From NCBI GenBank assembly GCA_021014945.1, contig MU266470.1, positions 1 through 64,000 of the forward strand: a stretch of 64,000 nucleotides of DNA, written 5' to 3'. The DNA comes from Leucogyrophana mollusca. Its lineage: Eukaryota > Basidiomycota > Agaricomycetes > Boletales. Made by a program: the position numbers and the translations under genes. Positions 59,847-64,000 of the stretch are shown here, in pieces (position 1 is the stretch's first letter; every line of letters begins with the position of its first letter). The notes beneath the pieces are model-generated. The model ran no database searches and was not told the origin of the DNA. It was given only the letters and a program-made list of their open reading frames with translations.

Positions 59847-61849
59847 TCAACGATCAACGTCCATTCTGGATCTATCACCATTTGTCGTCGACGGGATTGC
59901 GCGGCGTTCCCATATCTGATCGCGGGGACCCTGATCAGCAACCTATTCACCGAGGCGCCATTTATCTGGTCGCTTACCTGCAAGACTGTCTCTCCCAAGA
60001 AAATCATTTCTTTTCGTGTCTCCTCAACAATAAGATCCTGGATTTGGAACCACTTTTCCCCTTCACCGCCGCCACCGGCTGCACGGAGATGAACCTTCCA
60101 TATAGTGTTTTCCTTGTCCCGGGTTGTTCCTGCGACTGATTCATGCGTGACGTTAGCGATCAGATCGTACGTGGTGAGTGGGTGAGAGGGCGGTGCATCA
60201 AGATCTATGGACAACAAAACAAAGCTTTCAACGGTGACTATATCGATCGACGAAAGTGGGTTGACTTACAATCCCGGAAATCAAGGCCGCGAAGTGGGAA
60301 TGTCACGATGGTGGGATTCTTCTCTTCCACGAACGCATTCTTTGTGAATCGCTTGAAATGCAGAATGATATAGGGAGGAAGACGTTGGCACTTGTATCTG
60401 CGCAGTTGACCTACAGATTCCTGTGTATGGGTTAGCGTGGATTCATCTGAGGAATATGGTACTGCCCACCTGTGCGTTTGCACCATCATATTTCGCGAGG
60501 ACAGAGTGAATGGTGACTTGAGGGATAATGTTTTTCTCTACCGAATCTTGAAAAAGTGGTGGAGCTGGCAAATCAACGGCTAAGAAAAGAAACGGTGATG
60601 TCGTGGGCTTGATTTCTGCGGGGATGGCCAGTCAATGCCGGGCCCATCGCAAAACCGAAAAGCCCACCTCTGGCGATATCAAAGCGCGGCTTTTCACTTT
60701 CGCCAGCATCGGGACGGACGAGGACCTGCTGTGTTTCCATGCGTAGTTCTCCCTGGAAGGTAGAGAAGATGATGCCTGGCTCCATTAGCACACTTGATCT
60801 CCGAGACAACGCGATTACTTACTAGAGTTTCTTTTTCTGGTACCGCCCATATCTTTGTGCAGGCGATTCAGTAACCATCCGAGGAATTCGACAGGGTCCC
60901 CTTGTTCTTCTAATCTGAATTTCCCGGTGCTCGCTCTGTTGACTTCTTGCAAGAATTCGTGCGGGCTAACTTGACTTTTGAAAAGGCGCGGATTCCATAT
61001 TTTCTTGGCAAGCGAAGCAAAGCGCTTGACAAGTTCGGTCTCCTTACCATTGAAGTCATGGAGTAGAAGATAATCGCGCAACGGGGGGATGTGAAGTAGG
61101 GAATGGATGATCACGTTCATGTGGTCGTTCCGTTTGATGTTGTTGAGGCCAATGTAGCCTGGGAGGTAGGGTTTGGAAGACAAGTCGTACGAAGGTTTCA
61201 ACAGGTGGGAAGGCGATGAGAGACTAGCCGTCGAAGCCTTGGTAAAAGAGGGTTTGAGAACGAAGGAGATATCTTCCAGGGACGGGTCAGAAACAAGATA
61301 CCCGTCCGGTAGGACATAAACCTATAGATAAGAGCGTTCAGTGACACCACTAGCGAAGCCAACCCATACGCTTACTTTCGTAGTATCTAAATTGATGAAT
61401 ACGTGGTGGTCATCGTGAATAGAGTGGGCATACGCGTATGACTTTCGTCCCCGTCCTTGAAAGTATTTTCCGCACACGAGACAACCATAGATGTTTATGT
61501 TCGACAATGATACAGAACATAGTTTCTCGAAGTCAAAGTCAAGGAGCGCCCTGTTGATCTGTGTGCCGTATGATGGTACTGTCGTGATTACATATGGACC
61601 GTAAGAACTTACTGTGTCCAGGTATAAATCTGATGCCCTTGGTTCGTTCTCTTGTTCCTTGGGCTCTACGTCGTCGAGTTCGTCGAGTTCATCCTCAGCT
61701 GTTGGGGCCATGGCTGAGTCCTCTGTGGCGGCGCGTTCTACGGAGTGTTTTGGGATTGGGCTACCTTCAGGCTCGCCATCCACCTTGATTCTCTTCGCTG
61801 GCCTTTCCCCGCTGCTCTGCGCATGATCTTCTACGTTTCTTTCGGCCAT
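59847..61849 (-). CDS. USP39/Sad1-like splicing factor (inactive ubiquitin hydrolase fold)
   Basis: Eight exons (61849-61613, 61558-61376, 61321-60823, 60775-60668, 60615-60470, 60420-60270, 60204-59978, 59915-59847) give 539 aa, close to human USP39. A basic/acidic N-terminus with the KRIKVD-type signal is followed by the zinc-finger UBP domain (CLVCGKYFQGRGRKSYAYAH, then HHVFINLDT). The USP fold follows: PGYIGLNNIKRNDHMNVIIH (N-D in place of the catalytic cysteine region), DPVEFLGWLLNRLHKDMGG, and YIILHFKRFTKNAFVEEKNP. The end is KWFQIQDLIVEETRKEMIFL then QIWERR. Known role: U4/U6.U5 tri-snRNP assembly, without protease activity. The missing Cys-box agrees with this. Confidence 0.93.
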
Positions 61850-62017
61850 AGACGCGTTTATCCAGAGACTTTCGATGAGAAGGAAAGGAAAAGCAGATTA
61901 CGTGATACCAGTTCTGCCTTCGACGAGTTCGCAGTGTCCTTTTTTCTTCTGTCCTTGTCTTTTCTGGTCTTTTGCGTTTCCGCTTCCAAGGAACGATCGC
62001 TGATAAAATAAGGACTT
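61850..62017. promoter_or_regulatory. 168-bp bidirectional promoter, USP39 / RSM22
   Basis: Only 168 bp separate the divergent start codons at 61849 (-) and 62018 (+), so both promoters and 5' leaders must share this DNA. It contains purine-rich and CTTTT-rich tracts; no TATA box was seen. Confidence 0.6.
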
Positions 62018-64000
62018 ATGCTTCGCAGTGCTTATACTGGACTGCGAGTCCTATCACAGTCAGCTCGTCCAAATGTCTCTAACTTCTCGACATCCGCGGT
62101 CGCAGCTTCAACCCAGCCTAACGCGGCTCTCGAGCTGGATCCTACTCTAAAAGCTCTGCTACAGGACGTGGATATATCTCTCACGAGCACCAAACACAGA
62201 ACTGGGGAACAACCGCGCCAACCGAGAGAACTCCACGCATACGCGATCGAGGACCCTTCGGAGGACGACACCTTTGATGTCGAGGTTCTAGGTAACGAAG
62301 AACCCTCAGAGCGGAGGGCAGAGAGAAAATCTCCCGCAGCCCGTTTTGGCAGCCAAGGACTTGGCGCTGTCGTTCTGCCACAGGAGCTGCAGCAGTCTGT
62401 CGAGGCTCTGATTGCAGGTGCACCTCTTACCATGCGGAGCTTTGGCTATTCTGTCACTGACCACTCAGTGTGCAAGCTTCGGATAAGACACAGTTGCACA
62501 GTGACGCCAAGCGTTTGTTCTTTGACTCGGAAACCGGGGGGGATGTTGGGTCGGGGTGGGACCCTACTTATGACGTGAAGTATCGCTCGCGTCGTCAGGG
62601 TGCTCGCCATTTCGATCGTGATGGGACTGCTTTCGCGTCTGTCGTACTTCCCGCACACTACTCCGCTATCTACAGTGTTCTCGAGCACGTGAAACATCGT
62701 TTGGGGTCTGAGCTACGAGTGGAGAGAGTGATAGACTGGGGAACGGGCACCGGAAGTGGGTTATGGTAAGGGCGATATATTTTTGTCGGATACGTATTGA
62801 AAGAGTTCTACGGCAGGGCATCACTGAACTCCTTTCAAAAAGCTCCCACTTCCGAAACCGTTGTTGAAGATGACCCCCGATTATCGAACTCTAGCATAAT
62901 TACATATCTAGGCATCGATAAACGCGAGGGTCTCGTGTCAATAGGCAAACGACTGTTGAAGGGTACGTGGTGCTCTCTTCTCCTACATCATACTCAGTTA
63001 CACCTGGCACAGGTGTTGACCTCGGTTCGCTAAGTGCAACTTGGCAGAAGACGTTCCGTGAAGACAACAAAATAAAAAGAACAGAGGGCAACGATGTCCT
63101 TGCATTATCTGCTTTCATGCTTTCTTCTCTGCCAACACCCCTTTCCAAAAAGGCCCTAGTCAAAGAGTTGTGGGAGAGTGGCGCCCACACCATCGTATGT
63201 CAAGCACCGGGCTTGCCTATGGTTCATTACTGAGACCGTTGGACAGGTCTTGATAGATCATAGCACTAAGGCCGGATTTTCGAGCATCGCCGAAGCTAGG
63301 GAATATATATTGGACATGGGCCGCAAGGAACTCGACGACCCCGAGACTGTCGGCTGGCCAACACGAGGCGCGCATGTGGTGGCACCTGTAAGAACTTCTT
63401 CCACCTCGAGCGCCCGGCAACTCATGAATATGACATCAGTGCCCCCATGACGGCGCTTGTCCACTATATCACGGGGCGCCCAGCAGGCTTGTGTGTGGCT
63501 TTTCCCAGCGTCTACAACGCCCTTCCTTCGTACGCAAGACAAAGCACTCTGGCGAGGGGCACGAGGATATTGGATATTCATATGTTGTCATCCGGAGAGG
63601 ATCGAGACCGGAGCCAACTGGGACCATGGCAGGCCGCATCGGCGCAGTGGGCCAGGAAGTCCTGGAACGTTCCGCAGCAACAAAATATCCGAAGGAACTG
63701 ACGCTCGATGGGCAACACCACGAGAATATCTCTGATGACGCCGTCGAGTCCGTATCTAATGCGGAACCGATAAGTGCAACTGAGGCACGGAGCGTCTCGG
63801 GAATGCTTGAAGATAATTTGAGACTGGAAGCATTCCAGTGGCCCCGTCTCGTGTTTCCTCCGCTCAAGAAGAGCGGCCATATCATCCTTGACGCATGTAC
63901 GCCCGAAGGTGAAACAATAAGTCGCCGGGTCGCACACATACACTAACACACTTGATCAGGAAAAATTATGCGCCTTACTATTCCCAAGTCACAGGGCAAA
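62018..64000 (+). CDS. mitochondrial RSM22 / METTL17-like protein (3' part outside window)
   Basis: Exons 62018-62417, 62477-62765, 62817-62962, 63013-63194, 63247-63387, 63440-63908, and 63960 to the window edge. The N-terminus MLRSAYTGLRVLSQSARP is an Arg/Ser-rich mitochondrial presequence. A SAM-type glycine motif follows (RVIDWGTGTGSGLW). The family-specific cysteine block is CPHDGACPLYH then LVCGFSQRLQRPSFVRKTKH, and YSYVVIRRGSRP. These identify the Rsm22 family (METTL17), a factor of the small mitochondrial ribosomal subunit whose cysteines are reported to hold an Fe-S cluster. The acceptor ending at 62476 was chosen, not 62468, because only it keeps the frame. The stop lies beyond 64000. 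Confidence 0.92.

Noticed and set aside
59598..60092. 164-codon + strand frame
   Set aside because: Partly antisense to the last exons of USP39; no motif.
62418..62468. 51-nt intron in RSM22 ending at the first cag
   Set aside because: That acceptor gives the wrong frame; the AG at 62476 restores AASDKTQLHS.
1..64000. CRISPR arrays, bacterial operons, terminators, transposon ends
   Set aside because: No regularly spaced repeats, Shine-Dalgarno organisation, transposase or long terminal inverted repeats were seen.

Overview
The window is nuclear DNA from a filamentous basidiomycete, most likely a mushroom-forming agaricomycete. Genes are dense and cut by many short introns (mostly 45-65 nt, GT-AG or GC-AG, with CTNAC/CTRAY-like branch sites). 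The gene set is eukaryotic and fungal (SKI2, IST1, Rab5, G-beta, NVJ2, RSM22, USP39/Sad1). Several genes are serine-rich proteins of a basidiomycete type. No bacterial operon, CRISPR array, rRNA or convincing tRNA was seen. Exon boundaries were worked out by hand from reading frame, splice signals and remembered family conservation; all complete models listed with exons sum to a multiple of three.

Layout. 0.98-3.9 kb (-): two-RRM, RG- and proline-rich RNA-binding protein. 4.2-5.2 kb (+): Rab5-type GTPase with a 6-nt microexon. 5.5-7.9 kb (-): SH3-RasGEF (Cdc25 type). 9.0-10.3 kb (+): IST1. 10.7-11.5 kb: decayed gene. 12.5-14.0 kb (+): class I SAM methyltransferase. 14.3-16.1 kb (-): single-pass membrane protein. 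17.2-22.0 kb (+): SKI2 RNA helicase, 22 exons. 22.3-24.2 kb (+): unknown protein with a helical DNA-binding-like domain. 24.9-26.3 kb (-): unknown. 27.9-28.7 kb (-): small RRM-like protein. 29.4-30.8 kb (+): SIKE-family coiled coil (STRIPAK). 31.3-33.6 kb (-): unknown, central coiled coil. 36.5-37.5 kb (+): unknown nuclear-type protein. 37.8-41.2 kb (+): NVJ2/TEX2-like lipid-transfer protein. 41.9-45.5 kb (+): serine-rich protein with a repeated FxG motif. 45.6-48.8 kb (-): long coiled coil. 50.1-51.4 kb (-): G-protein beta. 52.1-53.1 kb (-): MARVEL-type four-span membrane protein. 53.5-54.3 kb: probable serine-hydrolase remnant. 55.1-59.05 kb (+): three stand-alone dsRNA-binding-motif mini-genes. 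59.8-61.8 kb (-): USP39/Sad1. 62.0 kb to the window end (+): mitochondrial RSM22, cut by the window edge.

The genes are mostly unrelated housekeeping neighbours, as usual in fungi. Two themes recur without evidence of co-regulation: RNA handling (RRM protein, SKI2, USP39, dsRBM mini-genes, RSM22) and membrane traffic or signalling (Rab5, IST1, NVJ2, MARVEL, RasGEF, G-beta, SIKE). The most unusual items are the cluster of three proteins that are little more than one dsRBM each, with a shared exon plan, and an apparent excess of GC-AG introns (five to six among about 109 introns modelled).
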